Assembly: GCA_022836615.1 (NCBI GenBank)
Contig: MU405400.1
Coordinates: 1 to 58,486, forward strand
Source of the DNA: Annulohypoxylon bovei var. microspora
Lineage: Eukaryota; Ascomycota; Sordariomycetes; Xylariales; Hypoxylaceae
Direction: 5' to 3'
Length of the DNA: 58,486 nucleotides
Of the stretch, positions 48,167-58,486 are shown in pieces. The notes under the pieces were generated by a model. That model had not been told where the DNA came from. It was given only the letters and a program-made list of their open reading frames with translations, and did not search any database. The position numbers were made by a program, and so were the translations under genes. Position 1 is the first letter of the stretch; each line of letters begins with the position of its first letter.

Positions 48167-48629
48167 CTTCCGATTTCCTAGTATGGTAGGATATTCTAGG
48201 ACTCAAGTTGTAATACGTATGCTCAAAATTGATTTGATGCTAGGTGAATGGGTATCGCGAAGTCTTGGCACGGTGCCCCCTATTTATGAATGAAAATCCA
48301 TACCACTAAGCTATATTAGGTATAGTATGGTGGGTTACCGCGCCTTTAGGTAATCCGGCCAAGATAAACGTCGGATACCCGAAAGATTCGGGACGGCTAT
48401 AGGCGAAGATGCTCCGATGCGGGGGTAGGTACCTAGTTTTCGCGGGGCAATGACTACCTATCTCGTGTAACAATGACATGCGTGGCTTATAGTTGAAGTG
48501 AGGAGATTAACATTGAGATTGAGATTGAGATGCCACTTTCCTATAAACTTAACTTGGTCAAAATAAAGTAATATATAAGTACTCGATTATATCGCTGATT
48601 TATACCCTCAAGACCACTATCAAGTCAAC
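48167..48629. promoter_or_regulatory. Divergent promoter region with TATA-like site
   Basis: It separates the membrane-protein gene (-) from the dehydrogenase gene (+). ATATATAAG at about 48571-48579 lies about 50 bp before the dehydrogenase ATG and is a fair TATA candidate. A short GAGATTGAGATTGAGAT repeat lies near 48510-48530. Confidence 0.45.
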
Positions 48630-50576
48630 ATGGGGGAACTAAACCCATCTATTGACGTAAGCAACTAGACAACAAGAAATGCCGATGGAGAAGAAAAACT
48701 AATGGAAGAAAATAGTCAAAGCTGAAGCATCCGGAGCTCTTCCGAAATCAAGCATATGTCAATGGAAAATGGATCGAGGCAAAGTCAGGCAAGAGGTTCG
48801 ATATCATCGGTTAGTCCAGGCTTATATACCTACTTAGAGACCTGAGGTCTTGCTTACGTAATAGCGAACAGATCCAGGGACTAATGAGAAGTTTGCCTCA
48901 TGTCCGGACATGGCGGCCGAGGACGTCGATGATGCCGTGAAGGTGGCTCAGGAAGCATTCCTAGTCTTCCGTACTTTCACACCTCGGACTCGCGCCGACC
49001 TGCTGGCTAAGTTCGATACTCTGATAAGGGAGCATAAGGACGACCTCGCAACCATCCTTGTATACGAAACTGGTAAGCCCCTAGCTGAAGCTTATGGTGA
49101 AATCGAGTATGCGTCCTCCTTTACGCGCTGGTTCACCGGCGAGGCGGAGAGGATTCAAGGCACCACTTTCCCCGCCGCGATGCCCGGCCGACGAATTTTC
49201 ACTATCAAGCAGCCTCTGGGGGTTTGCGCCGCTCTTGTTCCCTGGAACTTTCCCATTGCGTGAGTCCGCGGTTCTTTATTCGACCGGGAGGATGAGAAAA
49301 CGGGTTTAAAGCTGACCCCTGACTCTAGGATGGTCTTGAGGAAAGCTAGCGCTGCTCTGGCGGCAGGTTGTACGATGGTCGCGAAGCCATCACCCGAGAC
49401 CCCCTTATCGGCGTTGACGTTGGCGTATCTAGCCGAGAAAGCCGGGTATCCGAAGGGCGTCTTTAACGTGCTGCCGACTACCCTAGCAAATACCCCTTCC
49501 CTCAGCGAAGCTCTCTGCAGACACCCGACCGTGAAGAAAGTCTCCTTTACCGGATCGGTAAGTGTTCTTCTCAGTACAACGCAGTCCCCGCGATTGATTA
49601 ACGTGTTTTTAGACTCGCGTAGGGAAGATTCTTTCTGCTCACTGTGCGGATAGCCTCAAGAAACTGACTCTTGAGCTGGGAGGAAATTGCCCCTTCGTCG
49701 TGTTCGACGACGCGAACCTAAGTCAAGCTTGCGATGGTGAGGCCCCACAAATATTGCGTTGTGGGCTTGATAGGCTAACCGAAGAGCTCACCAGCATTGA
49801 TGGCGCTGAAATTCCGACACGCCGGACAGGCCTGCATCACGGCCAACCGCGTGTACGTGCAAAAAGGGATATACACCGAGTTCGCCAATATCCTGGCAGA
49901 AAAGGCGCAACAGCTTCGCGTCGGTCACGGCATCGACAAGACCACGACAATGGGGCCCCTCACCGTCCCCGCTGGTGTCGACAAAGTGGCCGGGCAAGTC
50001 GAAGACGCCAAGAAGAACGGGGGCACCGTACTAACGGGGGGTAACCGCGTAAACCTGAACAATGGGTACTTCTTCGAGCCCACGATCATCACGAACGCGA
50101 CGCAATCGATGAAAATCGCCTCGGAGGAAACTTTCGGCCCTCTATTAGCCTTATTTCCGTTTGACACGGAGGAAGAAGCCGTAAAACTAGCCAATAACAC
50201 GAGCGTAAGTACCCTTCAAGCACATACGAGGTCTTTCGTGCACTGACACCACCGTGCAGATGGGCTTGGCTTCGTATTGCTTCACCAAGAACGTCGACCG
50301 GATGTGGCGCATGTTCGAGAACCTCGAAGCGGGCATGATCGGGTTAAACAGCGGTGAGTTGCCCCCTGTCATCTAGCTGCCCTCCACGACATTTTTTCTG
50401 GGAGAGAGCGAAACAGACTAACGGTGAACGGGTTGTTAGGAAATTCGTCTGCTGCCGAGTCGCCGTTTGGTGGGATTAAAGAGTCGGGGTTCGGGAAGGA
50501 GTCCGGCAAGGACGTCGCCATCAACGAGTACCTCATCACTAAGACTGGGACGTTGACCTTGGAGGGACAATATTGA
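48630..50576 (+). CDS. Succinate-semialdehyde dehydrogenase (aldehyde dehydrogenase family)
   Basis: It oxidises succinate semialdehyde to succinate with NAD(P), the last step of the GABA shunt. Eight exons (48630-48656, 48722-48809, 48872-49259, 49329-49557, 49613-49736, 49795-50204, 50260-50353, 50440-50576) give 498 aa, the standard length. Catalytic features are the oxyanion Asn164 in VPWNFPIA, general base Glu265 in LELGGNCPF, nucleophile Cys299 in GQACITANR, and cofactor-loop SFTGST. The late motifs ETFGPLLALF and ESPFGGIKESGFGKE match the SSADH branch of the family. Exon 1 holds only nine codons. No presequence is obvious, suggesting a cytosolic Uga2-like enzyme. Other semialdehydes remain possible substrates. 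Confidence 0.92.
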
Positions 50577-51308
50577 AACTTGACATCCACCGTACTAGTT
50601 ATTTTGTTGAATCTAATAGGTGGGTCTCTAGTTAGTATTCGGGGGTATAGGCACTTGCCACAGTAAAGGGGGTATTTGATGGTAATGAATATCAACCGGA
50701 TCCAACGTAAATATTACAAGTGACTTCTAGCTTTCTCCGAGTAATATAATACATACCTACATAGTTGGGCTACCACTACTACGTACGAACAATCGCAATC
50801 GTCACAAATTCTCAACCCCTTTATTTTGGTATTATGTAAGCAGATGTCGCCCCAAATCCTATGCCGGTACCAAACATCTACATCTATTTTATGTACTCGT
50901 ACCTAGAGTATGTATATACCTACTTATCTCCGTAGCCCTAGCTCGTGCCTGGTAATGTGGTAATATTGATCAGCTGTTTGCGCTTTTAGTACATACCAAT
51001 TGCTCTGTATGGATGATGCCTTTCTAAGCTAAAATATATCCATACCCTAATCCATGCATCCTCTTTCTTTAGAACGAAGGAACCCGGCTTCGGGGGATAA
51101 AAACAACAACTTTGCATGATGCCAACTCAGGACCGGAAAATGCATGCAGCGGGAAAAGACTTCGACTGCGAGCCACCAACGCCGTTTGTGAGATATGATC
51201 CCATGTAGTTTTAGCGCAGGGAAAAGCGAAACATATGTTTAAGCCCCCGTCCTGTATTGTTTTCGTCGCCGGTAGATTTTCCTCCGTGTGGTATCGCTTT
51301 CCCTCCCA
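50577..51308. other. Convergent intergenic region
   Basis: It lies between the dehydrogenase (+) and the open stretch behind UBP16 (-). CCTACATA/TATACCTACTTA microsatellite traces lie near 50755 and 50915. No gene recognised. Confidence 0.5.
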
Positions 51309-51668
51309 TTAAAATGAAGACTCGAAGATCCCCCCTTGGTGTACCGGCCATGTGCTCGCGCAGCCTATGTGTTTAGGATACTCGCTCCACTCAGGCTGCT
51401 CCCATCCGCGCTTACGCGCCGGGTAGCCAGCCTCAAGGTCCACGATCTCGTAATAGCCCATATACAATTTCCACACGTGTATAATGCTCTTTTTCAGCCT
51501 CCGAGCGATTTTCCTTATCAATGATCCAAACTTCAAGAAAGCCACCTCGAACCGTCCGGCAACGCCCTGTTCAGCCCGATACTTGAAATAGGGATCCTCT
51601 CTTTTGTCGTCTATCGGATCGTAGGCCGCCGCTTGAGCTATGTCCTCCAAGAGCCGGTGGGCATCCTC
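51309..51668 (-). other. In-frame 119-codon open stretch directly behind the UBP16 stop
   Basis: After the TAG of the deubiquitinase gene (51671-51669) the same frame stays open for 119 codons to a TAA at 51309-51311. The reading begins EDAHRLLEDIAQAAAYDP and ends HQGGIFESSF. There is no ATG near its beginning; the first in-frame Met is that of LYMGYYE, so it is unlikely to be an independent full gene. Composition looks protein-like (charged helices, a RKIARRLKK cluster, several Trp and Tyr). It could be a readthrough extension, the product of a 51-nt in-frame GT..TAG splice (51719-51669) that removes the stop, or the remnant of a longer ancestral C-terminus. I recognise no family. Confidence 0.4.
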
Positions 51669-53594
51669 CTACGATTCCGCCGGGCTCTCGCGGTCTAGTT
51701 CGTAGAAGAGAAGGTAGACCTCCCGCTGCATCCCTAGAACCTCGCTCGTCTTGGCCTCTTTGATCTTCTCGTCACTAATCCTCCACCACCTTTCATTTTG
51801 CTTTTGGCGCTTTGGTTTGGCTGCCTTCGTTTTTGACGAGACGGCCTTTCCGTTTGCCGTAGATGGCGCCACTGGTGTTTTGCTAGAAGGACTGCCCGGC
51901 CTGCTATTCCTGGCTGAGTTGGATATCCTGGACATGGTTGATCGAGCAGATGCTGCAACCGACTTAAGGCTGATAGTATCTGATTCGCGATCCTTTGTGG
52001 ACGAGGTAGGGCTGCGACGAAACGTTGATCGGCTATTGGAAGTCGATGAAACTTGGGGAATTGGTACGGAATCCGTTGACGGCCGAGGAAGACCGTCAAT
52101 TGACCGACTTGGTGAGCTAGTCCCTGATGAGGGTGTGATTAGATCGGGTGTAGAGGCTACCGGGCTAGGTTCTCCTGACTTTTGCATCGCGGCAACCCGA
52201 GGAGTCGAAGCTGGACTCGGCGTGGCCGATTTGGTGAAGACCATAGAACCCTGGAAGGCATTGGGCGTAGAAAACGGAATAGATACGTTTTGTCGGCGGA
52301 AGGACTCGTAGTGTCCACTATGATGACTGCCTTTGTGCGTAACTGTGCCGAGTAACTTGTACTTTTTGCGGTTTAGTAAGCTACCCATTAGTAACTGCTC
52401 TGGGAATGAGACCTTAGCCGAATTCTTCTGGGAGATGCTGTTATATATTGATCTAGAGAGATGGATAGCCATGATCTTAGGGAAACTCGTAAGTCGTGTA
52501 TGTTTCGCAATCCTACAAGTAGGAGCATCACGCATCGGTGGTAATTCGACATCCGGTGGAGGGTGCTCGGGGTTATTATCGATAGCATGCTGAAGCTTCG
52601 CGATTGCTTCTTGAGCGTCATTCTTAAAACTTTCGGACTTAGAATGTGTCATCCGTAGTTCCAGCAAGTCTTTTGCGTAAACGAGGCGGCATTTTTCACA
52701 CTTGAAATCGTCCACGTATTCAGTCTTGAAGAAGCCATCCAGACAGGAGTTGAGCGAAGTCGAACTTGACTGCGGCACGTTCAAGGTCAAAGTACAGAAT
52801 GTACTCTCTGTTGGTTTCGTTTTGAAGCCGCACTTCTGACATTCGATTTGACTTTCATATTTGCCCTCCAACGGAAATCCTTCTTCATCTTCTACCTCGG
52901 CCCCAGGTGCTCCTTCGCTTGATTCGGTGGTATCGGTACTCGCATCCTCACCGGTAGCCAACCTTGCTAAACGCTCCTCGACGGCGTCACCATCTATGGG
53001 CTCTGACTTATTAGCCGACGCCTCGGCAGCATTCTTTTTCTTCGCGGCTTGTCGGGCCCTCCTCCCTGCGTGATATTCGTCGCATAGTCGCTCCGCTACC
53101 ACCTGTAGAAACTCCTGCGCATCTTGCTGCTGCCTACTGATACGTTGCTTGAAGGCAGTCTCTAGGACCCTGATAAAAGGAGCAGCAGAGATAGTCTTCC
53201 TGTAAATAGGTCGCTCGTTGAGGCTGTCAAGGATATTCTTAAGACCCTGGGTGACGAGACCTGCTTGCAGACCTTGTATCTTCCATTCAGACGTATTTCT
53301 ATATGCGGGATGTTGCACTATTTCCTGGTAAACCCACGGCTCATCTATGTTTCTTCGGTGGTTTTCTCGTATTAGGTAGATTCGGAGGTCGGTTAGGCCA
53401 GCGAGGGCTTGGAGGACGGAATTGATGAAGCAATCGTTTGCGGGATTCGAGAGACCTACTACCACACCCTTCTTGCCCTTGGGGTTGGAGTCGCCATCGA
53501 GGAAAAAGTTGGGGGCGAAAACGTAGAAGAGAGTAATGGCGGCGAGAGAAGCGCCGGCCGCGTATGTAGCAACGGTAAGAGGTTTCTCGGGCAT
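51669..53594 (-). CDS. UBP16: Ubiquitin carboxyl-terminal hydrolase, Ubp16-like
   Basis: Single exon, 641 aa. Residues about 8-28 (VATYAAGASLAAITLFYVF) form one membrane anchor, as in yeast Ubp16, which sits in the mitochondrial outer membrane facing the cytosol. The USP core starts with the Cys box GLSNPANDCFINSVLQALAG (Cys55). Then come the QQQDAQEFLQVVAERL box (about 165-180), two CxxC pairs for zinc (CQKC about 256, CEKC about 298), and the His box GSHHSGHYESF (about 424-434). A long Ser/Pro/Thr-rich insert follows (about 450-600) before the closing strand REVYLLFYEL, the normal end of the fold. The stop TAG comes seven codons after that strand. The frame continues open beyond it (see the adjoining entry). 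Confidence 0.93.
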   Translation of the reverse strand: MPEKPLTVATYAAGASLAAITLFYVFAPNFFLDGDSNPKGKKGVVVGLSNPANDCFINSVLQALAGLTDLRIYLIRENHRRNIDEPWVYQEIVQHPAYRNTSEWKIQGLQAGLVTQGLKNILDSLNERPIYRKTISAAPFIRVLETAFKQRISRQQQDAQEFLQVVAERLCDEYHAGRRARQAAKKKNAAEASANKSEPIDGDAVEERLARLATGEDASTDTTESSEGAPGAEVEDEEGFPLEGKYESQIECQKCGFKTKPTESTFCTLTLNVPQSSSTSLNSCLDGFFKTEYVDDFKCEKCRLVYAKDLLELRMTHSKSESFKNDAQEAIAKLQHAIDNNPEHPPPDVELPPMRDAPTCRIAKHTRLTSFPKIMAIHLSRSIYNSISQKNSAKVSFPEQLLMGSLLNRKKYKLLGTVTHKGSHHSGHYESFRRQNVSIPFSTPNAFQGSMVFTKSATPSPASTPRVAAMQKSGEPSPVASTPDLITPSSGTSSPSRSIDGLPRPSTDSVPIPQVSSTSNSRSTFRRSPTSSTKDRESDTISLKSVAASARSTMSRISNSARNSRPGSPSSKTPVAPSTANGKAVSSKTKAAKPKRQKQNERWWRISDEKIKEAKTSEVLGMQREVYLLFYELDRESPAES

Positions 53595-56500
53595 GGTCGC
53601 GTCCCTCTACCTCGCCCTACGCCCTATGCTCCCTTTTTTCTCGCCTTCGCAAGGCTCGATTCGTTTCGGTCTTGACCCGCCACACTGCATATACCCTAAT
53701 GCTACACCCTTATGATCTGACGTGATATTAACGCTGAAGAAGGATGATGGTATACGTTAATAGGGGGGGTGTCGAGAAGTTATTGGTATTGGAAACACAA
53801 CTCAGGGTCATAACTAGATACCCAAAGAGAGAGGGATTGGATTAGAATTAGGACGTGAGTTATTCGGTAAGAAGAAGTTGAAGTTCCATGGTTAGAAATT
53901 AGCGGAGAGTTGAGGAAAGAAGCTTGCAGGGATAATGGATGCTCGTACTTTGTACGAACAGGGATAATGATTATTCGCTGTTCGGGGTTACGGTGACAAG
54001 AACGATGCGTTGTGAATGTACATTTGTCCCGACAGTCCGGTACGAATGTCTCATTGTCTTATTCGATAAAGTATTCCAGCAAGGGCTAAGATACATATCC
54101 AAATGGTACCTAGCTGAATCACATGCTGGAGTAGGGAATAACCTCAAATCAACATTGATCAGAAATGAAGGGAATTAACGATGAATTAACGTGTAGAAAA
54201 GAAAGAATTAAGGAATAGCTTCGGGTAATTTAATGCGAAGTAGATACATGTACATCTATCAAACGCTAAATACTTACATAGGTCCCTGAATCCACTGACC
54301 CCTCCGTAACTGACCCCTCCGTAAACCGGGGCAAGCCAAACGGAAATGCCGGCATTAAGGTTGGCGTTGATGTGGATGGATAGATAACATTAAAGTATAC
54401 ACTTAACACTTTATGCTGAATCACCCCGGATTTTATGTTAACGCGTCACTTGATCCGTCAAAGAAAGTCTATCGAGGAAGCTTGTAGTCATAGAGTTGTC
54501 TATACCTAGGTATGTACTATTAAAAGAAGATCATACATGTATGAGTTAAACAGGAGAATAATTAATATAAGTAAATTTTATTCGTACCTTCATTTTTTTT
54601 TTCATATTAAGAATTAGGAGAAAAAGAAAGGTAAAAGAACAACAACCTGGTTGATTAAGCAGCGTTACATTCTTTACGGTTACATTGCATAGAAGCAGAA
54701 TTTTGGTGCCTGCCCTTCTACCCTTTTCTACCCGTCACCCACCATCCTATCTTTACCCATCTCTCCATCCAAAATTTTCTACCTCGTCCTCCCACGTGTA
54801 CCTGTGATAAGGCTTTACCGGCTATTGTTTCTTACGGAACGGCAGACTGTGATGGGTAATTGTCAACTCAATTCTATTGGTAGATTTAACGCATTACCGC
54901 AAGCATGCCGAGCAAAGAAAACTTGGGGACTCTAGGGCTGCTCCAGAAACCGGCAATCCACCAAGTCTTATGCGCAACATCCAAGCATATCCGGCAATGG
55001 AGCCATCACAGACTGCATAGATAGGCCAAAACCACCTAATTCTAGTTAAGCACTCATTTGTAAGTCTCAAGATTGATCTAAGGATCGTCTTAGGGGAGTT
55101 TGGAAGTAACGTAACCCTACCCCAACTCAACCAAGATCGAAAATCTCATCCCCTCTCTCATCCCCTCAGCTCATTCAGGGTCTCCACGCGGGATTTTCCT
55201 ACATGCGGGGATACCCCATGTATGTACCTAGACTAAAATATTTTATCGGGTTTGACCTATCACCTATCACCAACATTCCTCCCCCGCATTATCTACAGAC
55301 CCTGACCGAGCTGAATATGAAACCAAGCATGCTAGATCTACTATTTGCGTATATGAAAGTTTAGGCACCTATATTTCATAGCTTGAAGACCATGGATACC
55401 TACCTACTTAAGGTATGTGATCTTATCGTCCTCAACTACTACCTAGCGCCATATTCGGAGCCTTATTAGGATATGAAGGTGATTAGGGTAAGTTATCACA
55501 TAGATATGTACTCCTTATTTAACCAGCCATCGCCGCCGCAATGTGCTATTGCCGGTTTATTCGTCGCCTCGTAGAACCTTGAACATATTCGCTTCCGCTC
55601 CCATGAAAGGGAGAGCATCTAGGGGGCTACCCCTTACTTCACGATAAACGTCTGGCCCCCATTCTCATCCTGCCTCCTTATAAACTAAGCGGGGTTATAA
55701 ACAACCGAGGATAGTTCACTATCCATGCGCTGGACCACCCGGTACCACAGAGAGCTAATGGGCGTACATACAAGCATCCACACGGAGGAGAAGTGGGGAA
55801 GTCTTACGAGTATGTCACTGGCACTGCTACAAGTTAGATCACAAGCTTCAATTAGTGGGCTGAAACTTACTATCAAATACTCCCGCGTACTGCATTGCAT
55901 CGGTTATCTTCAGCTTCACGATGCTCTATACAGCCTGGGTCTTGGTCTTGAGAGCTGCAACGTCGATAGTTGCCAAGAAAGGTATGAAGCCCCGAAATTG
56001 TATCAGTATTTCCCAATGGTAAAGAGTGCAGGATCTTGGGTATCCCTCGGTAACCTTTCATTTAAGAGATCTAAGCTTTTGGCATCGAGGAAGCCTGTTG
56101 GCTAAGGCCGCCCTTAAATTCTTCAGAATATTCGTACTTGTTCTACTCGTTCTCGAGTCGACGAACGATTTTGTTCGATTCGCACAAGTTCTTGCCCACG
56201 ACATGTCGTTGCCGGTGGCAGTTTATGCAAACCACGCTAGCATCGATCGTAAACCCCGTTTTCAAGGCTTGTTCGCAAGCTTCGTGCCATCGAATTAATC
56301 CCCAACTGCAGTCATGTTTTGGTTCGGATACTGGCTCACTCTGCCACTGAACTGAACTAAACACGCCCAGTTATTAAATCCAGCCGTTGGACAGTAATAA
56401 TCTTCCACCAAATCTCATTCGACTGACGAGACGTTTAGTGGCTGCGTCTTGACGTATCCCTCGGGGCAGGCGATGGAATAGAATCTCGCCTACCCTCCCC

Positions 56501-57010
56501 CAAACCACCCACAACGATATTGAGGAAAGTTCGTGGATTTCAAACGTGGAAGCGACTTTCCAAACTATCGATACCAAAATAGATAGTAAAACAAAGCAAA
56601 GGCCTCCGGGAACTCAGTGCACTTGAATTTCTCCACCAAGTAGCCCCTCGTCCCCAATCGTGTTAGATGCCTCCCTCTACTGGTTTTTTTCCACGAGTAG
56701 GCCTCCGCATCGAACATGGATAATACATTGTCGTTATACATTGCTTTCTAGAACTTGGGTATGTTTCTGGATTCTATTGGCTGTATTAACCATAGCAGTC
56801 CGCAATCTATCAGCAGCTTCTCGATATGTCGTGGCCTTGTTCCTATGCCGCCTTTGGCGTCTCTTAGAATTCGTATTGCTTTTAGTACGCTCGGCTCTGG
56901 CATCCAGGGTTTCTTGTGTTTGAGGACTTGGTCCTCGTTCCATTTCGGTATAGATGTATGAGAAACCGGAGAGAATTGAGGTGGAAGACATCGTGTAGGT
57001 AGGCAATGTG
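53595..57010. other. Gene-poor region with unrecognised open frames
   Basis: The first part is the UBP16 promoter. Several frames of 60-126 codons exist (for example 55685-55900 and 56143-56364 on the minus strand, 55725-56105 and 56026-56298 on the plus strand), but they overlap each other on both strands and match no family I know. The minus frame at 56143-56364 has CINCHRQRHVVGKN, faintly like a Zn2Cys6 finger lacking later cysteines, perhaps a relic. TACCTACTTA-type microsatellites occur near 55400. Confidence 0.4.
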
Positions 57011-57435
57011 TCATAGAACAAATATTGATAAATGATTGCGTAGCGACTGAACTAGCCTCATGGGTGTTGGGACCCCCCGCGGCCGAGCTGCAAGCTTTTC
57101 CACAACTGAATATAAGGTAAGATTAGTAATGCATACCTACCTGGATAACTGCAACTTAACTCACCTCGGTTCAATAGTCCTTCATCCACTCCACCGTGCT
57201 TCTCCCTGCTTGAGAAAATAGAGCTGAGAGCGCCAAAAACAGGTTGGATCTGTCGAGAAGCTTCTAGAACGAGCAATCTCCGCCACGCGGACCCACGTGA
57301 GGTCAGGCACGTCGAGTTGTTTGTTTCGTCGCTTATTACTTGACTTGTTTTGCGTAGCCATGTTGGTTCTGTGTGCCACATAACTAGTAGCCGTCCAGCA
57401 TGGTGTAGGTATCTATCTGCCTTATGAACCGACAT
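57011..57435 (-). CDS. Hypothetical two-exon small protein
   Basis: Exon 57435-57165 and exon 57105-57011, joined across a 59-bp intron with good GTGAGT..TTCAG ends, encode 121 aa beginning MSVHKADRY. The phase is kept, and the junction gives LLNR joined to VVEKLAARPRGVPTPMRLVQ, which reads like protein. No domain is recognised. The first about 60 residues look less protein-like, and a competing frame starting at the ATG of MATQNKSS overlaps the first exon, so the true start or even the gene's existence is doubtful. Confidence 0.25.
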
Positions 57436-58402
57436 AGATGATGGGTTTAACCATTTTCTTGAGTTGTGGTATATGATGTTGAATCTTGAAAACTCGATCG
57501 TTTATGCAAGTTCGTTTAGCTTCGTTAGTTTGATAAAGCCTTCGTGTGATGAATGCTGTTCTCATTCCTTAGTAATCCATGAGTCAAGCTCGTGTTTGAG
57601 TCGATGGTTTAATATCAACCGGCAACTGGGATGTTGATATTATGCGGTAAATCTTGATATATCCATGTTTATGTTTGCCCGCCTTTCGTGTTTTTCTGGT
57701 CTTCGGGTTGGATAGGTGCAGCTTTGCGCTCTCTGCTTTGCTATTAGGGTATCTGTTCTCTTCGTATTTGACGGGTAAGACCCCTTAGGTTAGTTCTTGT
57801 ATTAGCCTTAGATGTCGAGACTGCGGCTTATCCCTCGACTTCTTCTGTATTGTATCTGGATTGAAGCGCTTTTAGTTAGTAATCGATACCAAAGGGACCC
57901 CGAACAAGAAATAGTGAGGGAATGGGCTGCTAAGCTTACCCTTTCCAACAGGTAGTTTGTTGGGTGAACCATGTATGCAAGGTTCCCAAGTACTCATCCA
58001 CTGTGACACTTCCTAACACCAGGTCACAGATCCGCGCTTATTGAATGGAGATGGGTGTCGATGAAGGGAAACGGAATATGGGTGTGTCAGATCGTTGGTA
58101 TGATATTATTCCCTCCTACAGGTGACAAATACCTGCGCAGATGAAAGTTTATGGTTTAACGTTTAGTATAACCGGGAGGAATCCAGCGCAGTTCGCATAA
58201 ACACGCATAGAATATAGTTCTTTCCGTCTTGCTCATGTAGCGGATGTAGCAATGTAGCAATGTAGAAACGTGAAGATGAGAAATGGAATGGTGAGAATAG
58301 ATCGAATAATTTAAGGTAAAATATAGGTAACCTAGGTAGTTTGGTAAAGATGATGTAAATACCTCCATGAATATAGAGAGTAGATATTCTATAACGTCAC
58401 AC
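57436..58402. other. Intergenic region
   Basis: No supported gene. AT-leaning DNA with short featureless frames leads up to the border of the next AT-rich block. Confidence 0.5.
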
Positions 58403-58436
58403 ACCACCTCACCGCTCATACCACCTCACCGCTCAC
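58403..58436. repeat. Tandem 17-bp repeat at the edge of an AT-rich block
   Basis: ACCACCTCACCGCTCAT occurs twice in direct succession (the second copy ends in C instead of T). On the other strand this reads GAGGTGGTATGAGC, which resembles the motif at the right edge of the first AT-rich block (GAGGTGGTCTGAGC at about 2430-2443). It is read as the terminal part of a transposon whose body lies beyond the window. Confidence 0.5.
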
Positions 58437-58486
58437 TTTTTAAAAATTTTAAACTTTAAAAATTAAAAAATCCATAACTTTACGAA
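58437..58486. repeat. Start of a further AT-rich, RIP-like block
   Basis: Composition changes sharply to A/T-only runs for the last 50 bases (one CCA and one CG remain). Too little is visible to identify the element. Confidence 0.5.

Noticed and set aside
56734..57021. Basic-region/leucine-zipper-like protein on the minus strand
   Set aside because: The stretch RRQRRHRNKATTYREAADRL is suggestive, but there is no heptad leucine series and the same bases are open in a second frame.
1..58486. CRISPR arrays, bacterial operons, tRNA or rRNA genes
   Set aside because: None seen; intron-rich genes and RIP mark this as a fungal chromosome. No clear tRNA T-loop context was found, though a dedicated scan was not possible.

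Overview
The window is nuclear DNA of a filamentous ascomycete (Pezizomycotina, most likely Sordariomycetes). The evidence is many short introns (about 46-175 bp) with GT..AG ends and CTAAC/CTAAT branch sites, orthologs of KRE33, NHP6, ATG11, MRPL50 and UBP16, fungal-only families, TACCTAGG-type microsatellites, and AT-rich blocks in which nearly every remaining C sits before G or T and almost none before A. That last pattern is the scar of repeat-induced point mutation (RIP, CpA to TpA). The exact species cannot be read from the sequence.

Layout. 1-2345: RIP-eroded repeat interrupted by an intact 719-bp fold-back element (747-1465). 2718-6211 (+): KRE33/NAT10 RNA acetyltransferase. 7160-8443 (-): Git3-like seven-helix receptor. 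8.4-14.9 kb: gene-poor DNA holding a decayed C2H2-type gene whose in-frame stops look like RIP products. 14976-16984 (-): eight-exon conserved fungal protein of unknown function. 19754-20406 (-): HMG-box protein Nhp6. 20.4-25.2 kb: no gene seen. 25171-25993 (-) CENP-H-like kinetochore protein and 26762-31035 (+) ATG11 form a divergent pair. 32124-33216 (-): mitochondrial ribosomal protein bL9. 33650-37834 (-): an MFS transporter and an FAD monooxygenase in tandem. 39.4-42.2 kb: second large RIP block with an eroded inverted repeat and a possible retrotransposon 3' end. 43314-45601 (+): secreted GMC oxidoreductase of the cellobiose-dehydrogenase flavin-domain type. 45672-45879: small Tc1-like MITE. 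45914-48166 (-): conserved fungal membrane protein. 48630-50576 (+): succinate-semialdehyde dehydrogenase. 51669-53594 (-): Ubp16-like deubiquitinase, followed after its TAG by a long in-frame open stretch. 53.6-58.4 kb: gene-poor, and the window ends by entering a third AT-rich block.

How the parts fit. Housekeeping genes (rRNA acetylation, chromatin, kinetochore, selective autophagy, mitochondrial translation, GABA/semialdehyde catabolism, mitochondrial-surface deubiquitination) alternate with accessory DNA next to repeat blocks (FAD monooxygenase + MFS, secreted oxidoreductase, receptor, decayed C2H2 gene). I find no clearly new multi-gene system. The most unusual items are the in-frame open extension behind the UBP16 stop codon, the non-RIPed fold-back element nested in RIPed DNA, and a border motif shared by two AT-rich blocks. 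All gene models were spliced by eye, with reading phase checked across every junction.
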